Part shown: positions 1 to 10,289 of the stretch, in pieces | Layout of the letters: each line of letters begins with the position of its first letter | Numbering within the stretch: position 1 is the stretch's first letter | Origin: DASQEH01 sp038237745 | GTDB taxonomy: Bacteria > Actinomycetota > Actinomycetes > Propionibacteriales > Nocardioidaceae | Length of the DNA stretch: 64,000 bases | Assembly (NCBI GenBank): GCA_038237745.1 | Contig: JBBRYJ010000010.1 | Location: 72,557-136,556 of the forward strand | Direction of reading: 5' to 3' | Notes under the pieces: generated by a model | What the model saw: only the letters and a program-made list of their open reading frames with translations | Database searches by the model: none | Told to the model about the DNA's origin: nothing | Translations under genes and position numbers: made by a program

Positions 1-1
1 G

Positions 2-586
2 GTGCGTGACCTGGTGGCGCTCCCGGCGGACCGCGACCGCGAGTTCGGTGTGGTGGCCATCAAGGTCGGCTACGAGGTCGCAGAGCGAGGCGTCCACACC
101 ATCCAGCGCACGGGATGCGCGGCGTTGGTCACGAGGGTGGCCTCCAACCCCGACGGCTCGTACGAGATCACCGCCATCGGGAGGCGCCGCTTCCACGTCG
201 AGAGCCTCGACCCGAGCCAGGACTACCTGCGGGCGGCCGTGGAGTGGCTGCCCGACGGCCCCGGCGGGGCCTCTCCAGGTGACGCTGCGCGGGCTGCCGT
301 CACGGCCCGGGACCTGTTCGGGGTCTACCGGGAGGCGGTCGGACGGCTCCGCGGCGACGACGTCCTCGAGGGTGACACGCCTACCGACCCGGTCGACCTC
401 TCCTACACGCTGGCGGCCGCCCTCGTGCTCAACCTGGCGGAGCGGCAGGCCCTCCTCGAGGCCCCCGACGTGGTCGACCGACTACGCCTGGGCATGTCCC
501 TGATGCGCGCCGAGCTCCGAGCCATCGCGGCTGTGCCGTCACTGCCGGCCACCTCGATGGCGCGCATGCGGTGGTCGCCGAACTGA
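2..586 (+). CDS. LON substrate-binding (PUA-like) domain protein, 5' end cut by window edge
   Basis: The 194 visible residues resemble the N-terminal substrate-recognition domain of Lon proteases, as found in short stand-alone proteins without the AAA or peptidase parts. The frame is open to the first base and the first visible residues (VRDLVAL) match the stretch after the family's usual opening strand, so the true start and perhaps 20-30 residues lie outside the window. The beta-rich core is seen in FGVVAIKVGYEV, CAALVTRV and ITAIGRRRF; the second half is helical. No Walker motif follows before the stop. A role in binding unfolded peptides is inferred from the family only. The gene converges on a degraded DUF3352 gene 56 bp away. 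Confidence 0.8.
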   Translation: MRDLVALPADRDREFGVVAIKVGYEVAERGVHTIQRTGCAALVTRVASNPDGSYEITAIGRRRFHVESLDPSQDYLRAAVEWLPDGPGGASPGDAARAAVTARDLFGVYREAVGRLRGDDVLEGDTPTDPVDLSYTLAAALVLNLAERQALLEAPDVVDRLRLGMSLMRAELRAIAAVPSLPATSMARMRWSPN

Positions 587-642
587 GAGCTGCGCAGCCG
601 GACTGGAAAAGCCGCAACGAGAGTGTCGAGCTGGAGGCTGGA

Positions 643-1298
643 TCAGTCGTTGACGAGACACGCAGGGTGCTCACGGTGTAGGCGCCGTCCGTCTCCGACG
701 TGATGCCGACCGCTCGCAGCGCCTCGAGGGTGTCCACGACCTGCTGGCTCGGACCAGGGCCGGGTTCGTTTCGGAGTGCGTCCACAACCTGCGCCTCGAC
801 GGCGTCCCAGTTGAAGGACAGTACGAGCTCCTTGCTGGCGGCATCGTCGACCACCGACCTGAACGCCTCGGGCCGACCGAGGTCTCTGTCGTGAGCCCCC
901 AGCTGGGCGCCATAGCCGTCGTTGGAGGCGATGACCATCCCGTCGGCTGCCGCGACTTTCGCAAGCGGCATCTGGGCGCCGCCAGAGTCCTGGATCAGCC
1001 GGACGACCTTGTCGTACAGGGCGCCAAGCTCGGTCGGGTCAGCCGTGAACCTGAGTCCGAGGTTCAGCGAGCTGAGATCGCCCGCCTGCACGGCGCCTGC
1101 GGTAAGCCCCCCACTGTCGATGGCGAGCAGCAGGTTGTTCCCGAACAACGTCTCGAGGTCGTCGGGCAGGACCAGGCCGGTCCGGGACTCGAAGTACGAG
1201 AAGTGGTCGAGGAAGCCGATCGCGGCGATCTTCTGTGCAGCCGACGGGTCGGCGTCCACGCCGACATGGGCCAGCGCATCGCCCGGTAGCGCCTCGGC
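643..1298 (-). pseudogene. Degraded DUF3352 protein (C-terminal half only, 3' frameshift)
   Basis: Read on the minus strand, this stretch encodes the C-terminal half of a DUF3352 protein: an opening ALPGDALAHVGVDADPSA block, then TGLVLPDDLETLFGNN and FNWDAVEAQVVDALR. Full-length members carry a membrane segment and a whole N-terminal half first; here neither is present and the preceding DNA is the end of another gene. A GTG at 1259 is the only evident start and sits inside the homologous block. At the other end the frame runs past the expected terminus into DNA antisense to the Lon-domain gene. A one-base insertion near 655 would give LRVSVND followed by a stop at 643-645. The simplest reading is a gene decayed at both ends; a sequencing indel could explain only the 3' end. 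Confidence 0.55.
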
Positions 1299-1302
1299 CG
1301 CC

Positions 1303-1977
1303 TTAGGTCGACGGCGACTGCGCGACGAGGCTACGTGACGGCGGAGTAGGCGGGAGGTCGTTCGAGGGGACTGACCAGAAGAAGATGGCCGAACAGGCTC
1401 CTAGCAGTCCCCCGATCGGCCACCCTAGGTACACCAGGGCGCTACCGACGCTGAGGTCGCTCGTGATCCGGTCACCAACCGCCGCAGCCGCTGCCTGGAC
1501 GCCAGCGTCCGGCCCGAAGACGGTGATGCCGAGGTAGGCCGCCAATCCGCTGCCGACCGACGAGAGCGCAAGGACCGCGAGGACGGTGATGGTGCCGCGG
1601 CGCTCTCCGAGCCAACCGACCACCATCCCGCTCAGCAGGCCGAAGCCGAACCCCACGACGAGGAACCACATGGTGACCTCCGACTGCTGGTTCAGCTGGA
1701 CCTCACCGAACGACACGCCCCGGCTCGTCAACGGGGCTGCCGGCGGGTCGGCCACCTGGGACCAGATCCAGGCGGCGGGGAATGCGAGCACGACGCCCGC
1801 GAGCGTCGACGCCAGCAGGAAGACGACGGCGTCGGCGCGGGACGACGACGACGCAGCGGGTGGCGCAACGTCGACCCCGACACCGTGCGCTCCGGAGAGC
1901 GCGACGCCGTCCGCTCCGCCGACCGGGGGCTGTGCCGGGCCTACCGGGGCCGGGCCGGGGAGGTCGGAGTTCGCCAC
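1303..1977 (-). CDS. Small multi-pass membrane protein, function unknown
   Basis: A 224-residue protein with a Pro/Ala/Ser-rich cytoplasmic-looking N-terminus (1-47) and four hydrophobic segments near 48-70, 103-125, 130-153 and 185-205. It resembles small actinobacterial membrane proteins of the DUF2567 kind in size and layout, but I see no diagnostic motif and do not assign a function. The GTG start is supported by a TAGGAT hexamer ending six bases upstream, which suggests a leaderless transcript. The stop lies just ahead of the DUF3352 remnant on the same strand, so that remnant may have been the next gene in an older operon. Confidence 0.6.
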   Translation of the reverse strand: MANSDLPGPAPVGPAQPPVGGADGVALSGAHGVGVDVAPPAASSSSRADAVVFLLASTLAGVVLAFPAAWIWSQVADPPAAPLTSRGVSFGEVQLNQQSEVTMWFLVVGFGFGLLSGMVVGWLGERRGTITVLAVLALSSVGSGLAAYLGITVFGPDAGVQAAAAAVGDRITSDLSVGSALVYLGWPIGGLLGACSAIFFWSVPSNDLPPTPPSRSLVAQSPST

Positions 1978-1983
1978 GCCGCG

Positions 1984-1989
1984 ATCCTA
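1984..1989 (-). promoter_or_regulatory. Candidate -10 element, leaderless membrane-protein gene
   Basis: TAGGAT on the minus strand is followed by six bases and then the GTG at 1977. This spacing would place the transcription start at the start codon. No good -35 hexamer is visible. Confidence 0.45.
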
Positions 1990-2012
1990 TGTCGGGGCGC
2001 ACCTCTGGTAGG

Positions 2013-5537
<3,525 letters not shown>

Positions 5538-5627
5538 CGGGGAGGCTCTCCTCTCGACCGGGTGACGGCAGCACGGACCCACCGCGACGGAACTCACCGC
5601 GGCGCGTCTCGGGGAAGGCGTCAAAGA

Positions 5628-7604
5628 CTACGCCGGACCAGCGTGCCTCCGTGCACCGACACTCGCGGGCCGCTGGCCGCCCTGGGTGGGCCGCGAGCCC
5701 CCCTTAGTGGGCGGCGGACCCTGGACCGGCTCGTAGCCAGCAGGTCGGGCGACGAAGAACCCCTCGCCCTGGGTGAGGCCGGGGAGTCGCGCCTCGAAGG
5801 TCTGCACCTGGTCGGTGGGCATGGCGCCGGTGACACGGCAGCGGGTGCCTCGCATCTCGGGCGGCCCGGGTTTGGCGCGGACGGCATGCAGCCGTTGCAT
5901 CACCCGGCTTGTCGACGTCGAGGGGATCTCGACCTCGAACTCGCTGACCGGTGCGCACACCGTCGTACCGGCGCGGCGAAGAGCCTGGCGTAGCACGATC
6001 GCGGTCAGCCGGCGAAAGTCGCCCGCAGTCGAGGCCGGCGCCCAGTAGCCGGAGTGCGTGAGTGTCACGACGCAGTCAGTGACCCGCCAACCGTAGAGCC
6101 CGACCCGGAGCGTGGTGGGCACCGTCTCCTCGACGGCCGTGTGGAAGGACAGCAGCAGCCCGCCAAGCTCCACCTCGCGCCGGTAGGTCATGCCCGAGCC
6201 GACAGGTCCCGGCTCGACCCGAAGCCCTACGGTCGCCCGGTCGGGGTTGCCGGGCGCGCCGATGACGGTGAGAGCCCGTCCCACCGCTGCGACCCGCTCG
6301 ACGTAGACCGTTCGGGTGGGCAGGAACTCGGCGTCGATGCCGTACTCGGTCGCCAGCCGTGCGGCCAGGACTTCCTTCTGGACCTCCCCGTAGAGGCTGA
6401 CGGTCAGCTCCCGGTCGACTCCGTCGAGGCGGGCGTCGACGAGCGGGTCCTGCTCTGACAGCTGCTTCAGCGCTTCGAAGACCGTTGGGCGCTGAGCCTC
6501 ATCCCGTGCCAGGACGACTGACTCGAGTCCTGGTGGGCCGAAGTGCCGACCGCCGATGGCAGCGTGCCAGTCTCCGAGCTGGTCTGCGATCTGGATGTCG
6601 GAGAGGCCGACGATCTTGGCTATCTCGCCGGCTCGGGCGGTCCCCGAGGTCGTTGCGGTGCCGCCGGTGAACGTGCTGACGCCGGTGACATGGCCCTCGC
6701 TCCGGACGAGGTCGCCGCCCGCCGATCGACGGTCGTAGACCACGTGGTCGCGCGCCGTGAGGGTGCCCGAGTGGATTCGCGCGAAAGCCACCTTGTGACC
6801 GTCCCCGCCGCGCTCGATCTTGAAGACGCTCGCGTGCAGGCGTTGCCCGGCTGGCTCGGTCGCGGCGGGGAGGTACCGAACGAGGCCGTCGACGAGGTCA
6901 GCCACACCGATCCCCTTGAGAGCCGAGCCGAAGTAGACCGGATGAAGGGACCCGTCGGCGGTGAGGCGCGCAAGTGCGGCGAGGGCCTCTGCCCGGGGGA
7001 GCGACCCTGCCCCGTCGACGTACCGGCTCAGCACCCGGTCGTCGTACTCGGCGAGTCGCTCGACCAGGTCTTCGTCGAACCTGATGCCCGTACAGGGTGT
7101 GACGGCGGACCCGGCGCTGCCGAGATCGGTCGCCCGGGTCAGCGCGACTGCGTCGCCGAGGAGTGCCTGGCGGATGGCGGCCATGGTCTGGTCGTGGGTC
7201 GCGCCGACCCTGTCGATCTTGTTGGCGAAGACGAGGAACGGCAGCCGGAGCCGCTCGAGGGTACGGATGAGAACCCGTGTCTGGGCCTGTACCCGCTCGA
7301 CGGCTGAGACGACGAGAACCGCCCCGTCCAGGACGGCAAGCGCCCGCTCGACCTCCGCGACGAAGTCGGAGTGGCCGGGAGTGTCGATGAGGTTGACCTT
7401 GAGGTCGGCGACCGTGAACGTGACCACCGCCGAGCGGATCGTGATGCCGCGTCGGCGTTCGAGCGCGTCGGCGTCTGTGACGGTGTCACCGTGGTCGACG
7501 CGGCCGACGTGGGTGGTGACTCCCGTCTCGAACAGGAGCCTCTCGGTCAGTGTGGTCTTACCGGCGTCGACATGGGCGACGATCCCGAGGTTGAGCAGGG
7601 GCAT
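5628..7604 (-). CDS. TetM/Otr(A)-like ribosomal-protection GTPase (EF-G family)
   Basis: A 658-residue translation GTPase. The G motifs are complete: AHVDAGKT at 10-17, RGITI at 52-56, DTPGH at 74-78 and NKID at 128-131. Domain order follows EF-G, and overall it is closest in character to the TetM, TetO and Otr(A) group, which release tetracyclines from the ribosome. The family's RRGITIRS switch I and IDTPGH are present. The C-terminus ends in a Gly/Pro/Arg tail (about 615-658) not typical of TetM. Chromosomal actinobacterial relatives often have no proven resistance role, so resistance is a possibility, not a finding. The gene has a GAAGG site before its ATG and lies between rluD and dnaE on the same strand. 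Confidence 0.85.
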   Translation of the reverse strand: MPLLNLGIVAHVDAGKTTLTERLLFETGVTTHVGRVDHGDTVTDADALERRRGITIRSAVVTFTVADLKVNLIDTPGHSDFVAEVERALAVLDGAVLVVSAVERVQAQTRVLIRTLERLRLPFLVFANKIDRVGATHDQTMAAIRQALLGDAVALTRATDLGSAGSAVTPCTGIRFDEDLVERLAEYDDRVLSRYVDGAGSLPRAEALAALARLTADGSLHPVYFGSALKGIGVADLVDGLVRYLPAATEPAGQRLHASVFKIERGGDGHKVAFARIHSGTLTARDHVVYDRRSAGGDLVRSEGHVTGVSTFTGGTATTSGTARAGEIAKIVGLSDIQIADQLGDWHAAIGGRHFGPPGLESVVLARDEAQRPTVFEALKQLSEQDPLVDARLDGVDRELTVSLYGEVQKEVLAARLATEYGIDAEFLPTRTVYVERVAAVGRALTVIGAPGNPDRATVGLRVEPGPVGSGMTYRREVELGGLLLSFHTAVEETVPTTLRVGLYGWRVTDCVVTLTHSGYWAPASTAGDFRRLTAIVLRQALRRAGTTVCAPVSEFEVEIPSTSTSRVMQRLHAVRAKPGPPEMRGTRCRVTGAMPTDQVQTFEARLPGLTQGEGFFVARPAGYEPVQGPPPTKGGSRPTQGGQRPASVGARRHAGPA

Positions 7605-7751
7605 GGAGGTGGGCCGCCTTCAGGTCGCTCGGACAGGTCAGGGTGAGCTTTCCGAGCAGTTGGCGCATCTCCGGTACTCCTTCGTCGTCGTCGAGGTACT
7701 CGACGCGAGGCTAGCGGGGCCACCGACCTCCCGCGAGGGGGTTTCGAGGCG

Positions 7752-8690
7752 TCAGTCCGCTTTGCGGATCACGTCGAGGGCCGACTCGAGGTCGGCAGGG
7801 TACGGCGACTCGAACTCGACCCACTCGTCGCTTGCCGGATGGGCGAAGCCGAGCCGGACCGCGTGCAGCCACTGACGCGACAGCCCCACCCGGCCGGCCA
7901 GCACCGGGTCGGCTCCATACGTGAGGTCTCCTACACAGGGGTGGTGCAGTGCGCTCATGTGGACCCTGATCTGATGGGTGCGGCCCGTCTCCAGCTTGAT
8001 CTCGAGCAGCGAGGCGAAACGGTGCGCCTCCAGGGTGTCGTAGTGCGTGACGCTGGGACGCCCCTCGGCTCGCACGACGAACTTGTAGTCGTGCTTGAGA
8101 TGCCGGGCGATGGGAGCGTCGATCGTGCCGCGGAACGGGTCGAGGTGTCCCTGCACCAGGGCGTGGTAGGTCTTGTCGACGCTTCGCGACCTGAAAGCCC
8201 GCTTGAGGCGGGAGTAAGCAAGTTCGGACTTCGCGACCACCATCAGCCCGCTCGTCCCGACATCGAGTCGCTGGACGACGCCCCGCCGCTCCGGTACGCC
8301 AGAGGTGGCGATGCTGAACCCGGCCCCTGCCAGGTGCCCGAGCACGGTCGGACCGGTCCACCCCAGACTCGGGTGAGCCGCGACGCCTACCGGCTTGTCG
8401 ACCACCACGATCGCGTCGTCGTCGTACACGATGCGCAAGCCGTCGACGGCGGCCGGCACGACAGTGACACCCGGCGCAGGCGAGGGGAGCACGACCTCCA
8501 GGAACGCGCCCTCCTCCACCCGGTCGGACTTGGCCGGCGCGGCACCGTCGAGCGTCACCCCGCCCGCAGCCACGAGCTCGGCTGCCTTGGTCCGCGAGAG
8601 CCCGAACATCCGGGCGATCGCGGCGTCGACACGCTCACCTGCCAGACCTCCCGGGACGTGGAGCACCCTCACGTCGGGTGGCTGCGTCAT
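7752..8690 (-). CDS. rluD: Pseudouridine synthase, RluA/RluD family
   Basis: A 312-residue RNA pseudouridine synthase, probably acting on 23S rRNA helix 69 as RluD does. An S4 RNA-binding domain occupies about residues 12-75 and the catalytic domain follows. The catalytic aspartate is D143 in QRLDVGTSG; the family normally reads HRLD, so Q140 is a variant at the preceding position. The RTHQIRVHM motif is present near 240. The ATG overlaps the lspA stop by four bases (ATGA), so the two are translationally coupled, the usual actinobacterial arrangement. The exact target uridines cannot be read from sequence. Confidence 0.93.
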   Translation of the reverse strand: MTQPPDVRVLHVPGGLAGERVDAAIARMFGLSRTKAAELVAAGGVTLDGAAPAKSDRVEEGAFLEVVLPSPAPGVTVVPAAVDGLRIVYDDDAIVVVDKPVGVAAHPSLGWTGPTVLGHLAGAGFSIATSGVPERRGVVQRLDVGTSGLMVVAKSELAYSRLKRAFRSRSVDKTYHALVQGHLDPFRGTIDAPIARHLKHDYKFVVRAEGRPSVTHYDTLEAHRFASLLEIKLETGRTHQIRVHMSALHHPCVGDLTYGADPVLAGRVGLSRQWLHAVRLGFAHPASDEWVEFESPYPADLESALDVIRKAD

Positions 8691-9271
8691 GACTGGTCGA
8701 TGACGCCGCCGGTGCGGCCCGAGCGGTCCTCGACGGTGCCGTCGAGGTGGACTCCGCGGAAGCTGAGGACGACGAAGAGCACGGCCGCGACCGAGATCGA
8801 GGAGTCGGCCACGTTGAAGACCGGCCAGTGCGGCAGCTGGAGGAAGTCGACGACGTGACCCCGGAAGGGCGACGGTGCGCGAAGGATGCGGTCGGTGACG
8901 TTGCCGAGCGAGCCTCCCAGCAGCAGCCCGAGCGCCACCCCCCAGCCCACGCTCCGCAGCCGCCGCGCCATCCGCAGGCAGACGACGATCACGACGAGAG
9001 CGATGAGCGTGAGCGCGAAGGTGTAGCTCGTCCCGGTACTGAAGGCCGCCCCGGCATTGTGGCTCAGCGACAGCCGCAACAGGTCACCGACGAGCTGCCT
9101 GGGCTGCCCTTCGGTCAGGGAGTGCTCAGCCCACCATTTCGTGCTCTGGTCGAGCAGGTATGCCGCCGTCGCCACGACTGCCAGCACGACCACAGCCGGC
9201 GCAGGCCGACCGGGAGCGAGTCGTGGAGAGCCTGGCTCCTGGCTCAGCGACGTTCCTCGCGTTGTTTGCAT
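8687..9271 (-). CDS. lspA: Lipoprotein signal peptidase (signal peptidase II)
   Basis: LspA removes signal peptides from diacylglyceryl-modified prolipoproteins in the cytoplasmic membrane. From the ATG at 9271 it has 194 residues and four transmembrane segments. The two catalytic aspartates are seen at D127 (GNVTDR) and D156 (FNVADSS). The chosen start overlaps the end of the upstream zinc-protein gene by 28 bp; the ribosome site is weak and a nearby downstream start is not excluded. The N-terminal 22 residues before the first membrane helix are Pro/Ser rich. The gene sits in an operon with the TraR/DksA-type gene upstream and rluD downstream. Confidence 0.95.
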   Translation of the reverse strand: MQTTRGTSLSQEPGSPRLAPGRPAPAVVVLAVVATAAYLLDQSTKWWAEHSLTEGQPRQLVGDLLRLSLSHNAGAAFSTGTSYTFALTLIALVVIVVCLRMARRLRSVGWGVALGLLLGGSLGNVTDRILRAPSPFRGHVVDFLQLPHWPVFNVADSSISVAAVLFVVLSFRGVHLDGTVEDRSGRTGGVIDQS

Positions 9272-9927
9272 TCCAGGCACAGTGTGGCACGGGGAAAAGC
9301 CTGCAAGCGCATCTTTCCGATCGGCTGGCCGCACGACTCGCAGATGCCGTAGCTCCCCTCATCGATGCGCTTGATGGCCGCCTCGACCAGCTCCAGGTTG
9401 GCCCGAGCGTTCTTGGCCATCGACATCTCGTGGTCGCGCTCGAAGGTGTTCGACCCGACATCCGCCTGGTCGTTTCCCGCCCCTTCGCCTCCCTCACGGA
9501 GCAGATGCCCGATCTCGGTCTCTGTGGCGCCGATCTCCTCGCGGAGTCGGGTCGCGTCCCCTTGGAGCGCCGTCTTGACGTCGGCGACCTCCTGCGCGGT
9601 CCAGGGCTTCTCGCCCTCGCGGTACTCCAGCTTGGCGGCGGCCATGTCCGACCGCGTCCCAGCGGCCGGCCCTGTCGCCCTCGCTGTTTTCTTCGCCGGA
9701 GCCGTCTTCTTCGCCGGCGAGGCCTTCTGGGCCATGGTCTTCGTAGCCGGGGCAGTCTTCTTGGCCGCAGTTCTCGTGGCCGAAGCAGTCTTCTCGGTGG
9801 CTGCGGACTTCTTGGCGGGGGCGGTCTTCTTGGCCGCAGTCCTCGTGGCCGCGGCAGTCTTAGCGGTGGCTGCGGACTTCTTGGCGGGGGCGGTCTTCGT
9901 GGCGGTGGCAGTCTTCTTCGCAGCCAT
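9244..9927 (-). CDS. TraR/DksA-type C4 zinc-finger protein with Ala/Lys-rich N-terminus
   Basis: A 227-residue protein of two parts. Residues 1-90 are a low-complexity stretch of Ala, Lys and Thr with recurring KKTAPAKKSAAT blocks, resembling histone H1-like tails and likely to bind nucleic acid. Residues 95-227 form a DksA/TraR module with a helical hairpin and a four-cysteine zinc finger at C196, C199, C217 and C220 (CESCG and CLEC). DksA-family proteins bind in the RNA polymerase secondary channel; the actinobacterial members are poorly studied, so a transcriptional role is inferred. It heads the operon with lspA and rluD and is divergent from ileS. Confidence 0.88.
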   Translation of the reverse strand: MAAKKTATATKTAPAKKSAATAKTAAATRTAAKKTAPAKKSAATEKTASATRTAAKKTAPATKTMAQKASPAKKTAPAKKTARATGPAAGTRSDMAAAKLEYREGEKPWTAQEVADVKTALQGDATRLREEIGATETEIGHLLREGGEGAGNDQADVGSNTFERDHEMSMAKNARANLELVEAAIKRIDEGSYGICESCGQPIGKMRLQAFPRATLCLECKQREERR

Positions 9928-9974
9928 CGTGACCGGCCTTTCCTCGATGCGTCACCCGCGTATGCGGTGCGGAG

Positions 9975-10003
9975 AGGATAGGCGGATATGGCGTAGGCAT
10001 CAA
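9975..10003 (-). promoter_or_regulatory. Promoter of the zinc protein-lspA-rluD operon
   Basis: On the minus strand TTGATG (9998-10003) and TATCCT (9975-9980) are separated by exactly 17 bp, a good housekeeping sigma promoter. Transcription would start near 9968, about 40 bases ahead of the ATG at 9927. Confidence 0.65.
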
Positions 10004-10044
10004 ATGGCCGCACCGCCGACGGACGTTTCCCGGTCTCAGTCACC

Positions 10045-10050
10045 TAGACT
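10045..10050 (+). promoter_or_regulatory. ileS: Candidate -10 element of the ileS leader
   Basis: TAGACT lies about six bases before the first bases of the T-box leader. No convincing -35 hexamer is visible 16-18 bp upstream, as is common in actinobacterial promoters. Confidence 0.45.
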
Positions 10051-10055
10051 GTCGT

Positions 10056-10283
10056 CGCTGCACGGCGATGATGGGGCCATCACCTCGGAGCCGTCGGAAG
10101 AACAGTCACCACGGTGGCTCACTAGAACCGGCAGCAGCGTCAAGGAAGAGGGTCGGCCGCGTGAAGCGGGGCCGGCCAAGGAGGGTGGTACCGCGGGTCC
10201 GGCCGAGCTGGCCGCCTCGTCCCTTCGGCACCGCAGCCGACACACTCGTCGGCGGCGACTCGGCTGAGGAACGACGGAGTGAC
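10056..10283 (+). promoter_or_regulatory. T-box riboswitch, isoleucine specific, in the ileS leader
   Basis: The leader contains the T-box core GGTGGTACCGCGGG at 10184-10197, followed by the CTCGTCCC bulge region. Upstream, GGGGCCATCACC carries the isoleucine codon ATC (10079-10081) in the position of the specifier loop, followed by CGGAAGAACAG and TAGAACCGG elements. This layout matches the short stem I T-boxes known before actinobacterial ileS genes, which are thought to act on translation: uncharged tRNA-Ile binds and frees the ribosome site. A 7-bp stem, CAGCCGA (10234-10240) with TCGGCTG (10260-10266), lies just before GGAG at 10276-10279 and could be the sequestering helix. The mechanism is inferred from relatives. 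Confidence 0.9.
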
Positions 10284-10289
10284 CACGCG

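Noticed and set aside
5628..7604. Recently acquired tetracycline resistance element
   Set aside because: No mobile element, repeat or composition change surrounds the gene; it is embedded in a conserved chromosomal run.
10068..10289. N-terminal extension of IleS by 74 codons
   Set aside because: This DNA is the T-box leader; homology to IleS begins at the ATG at 10290.
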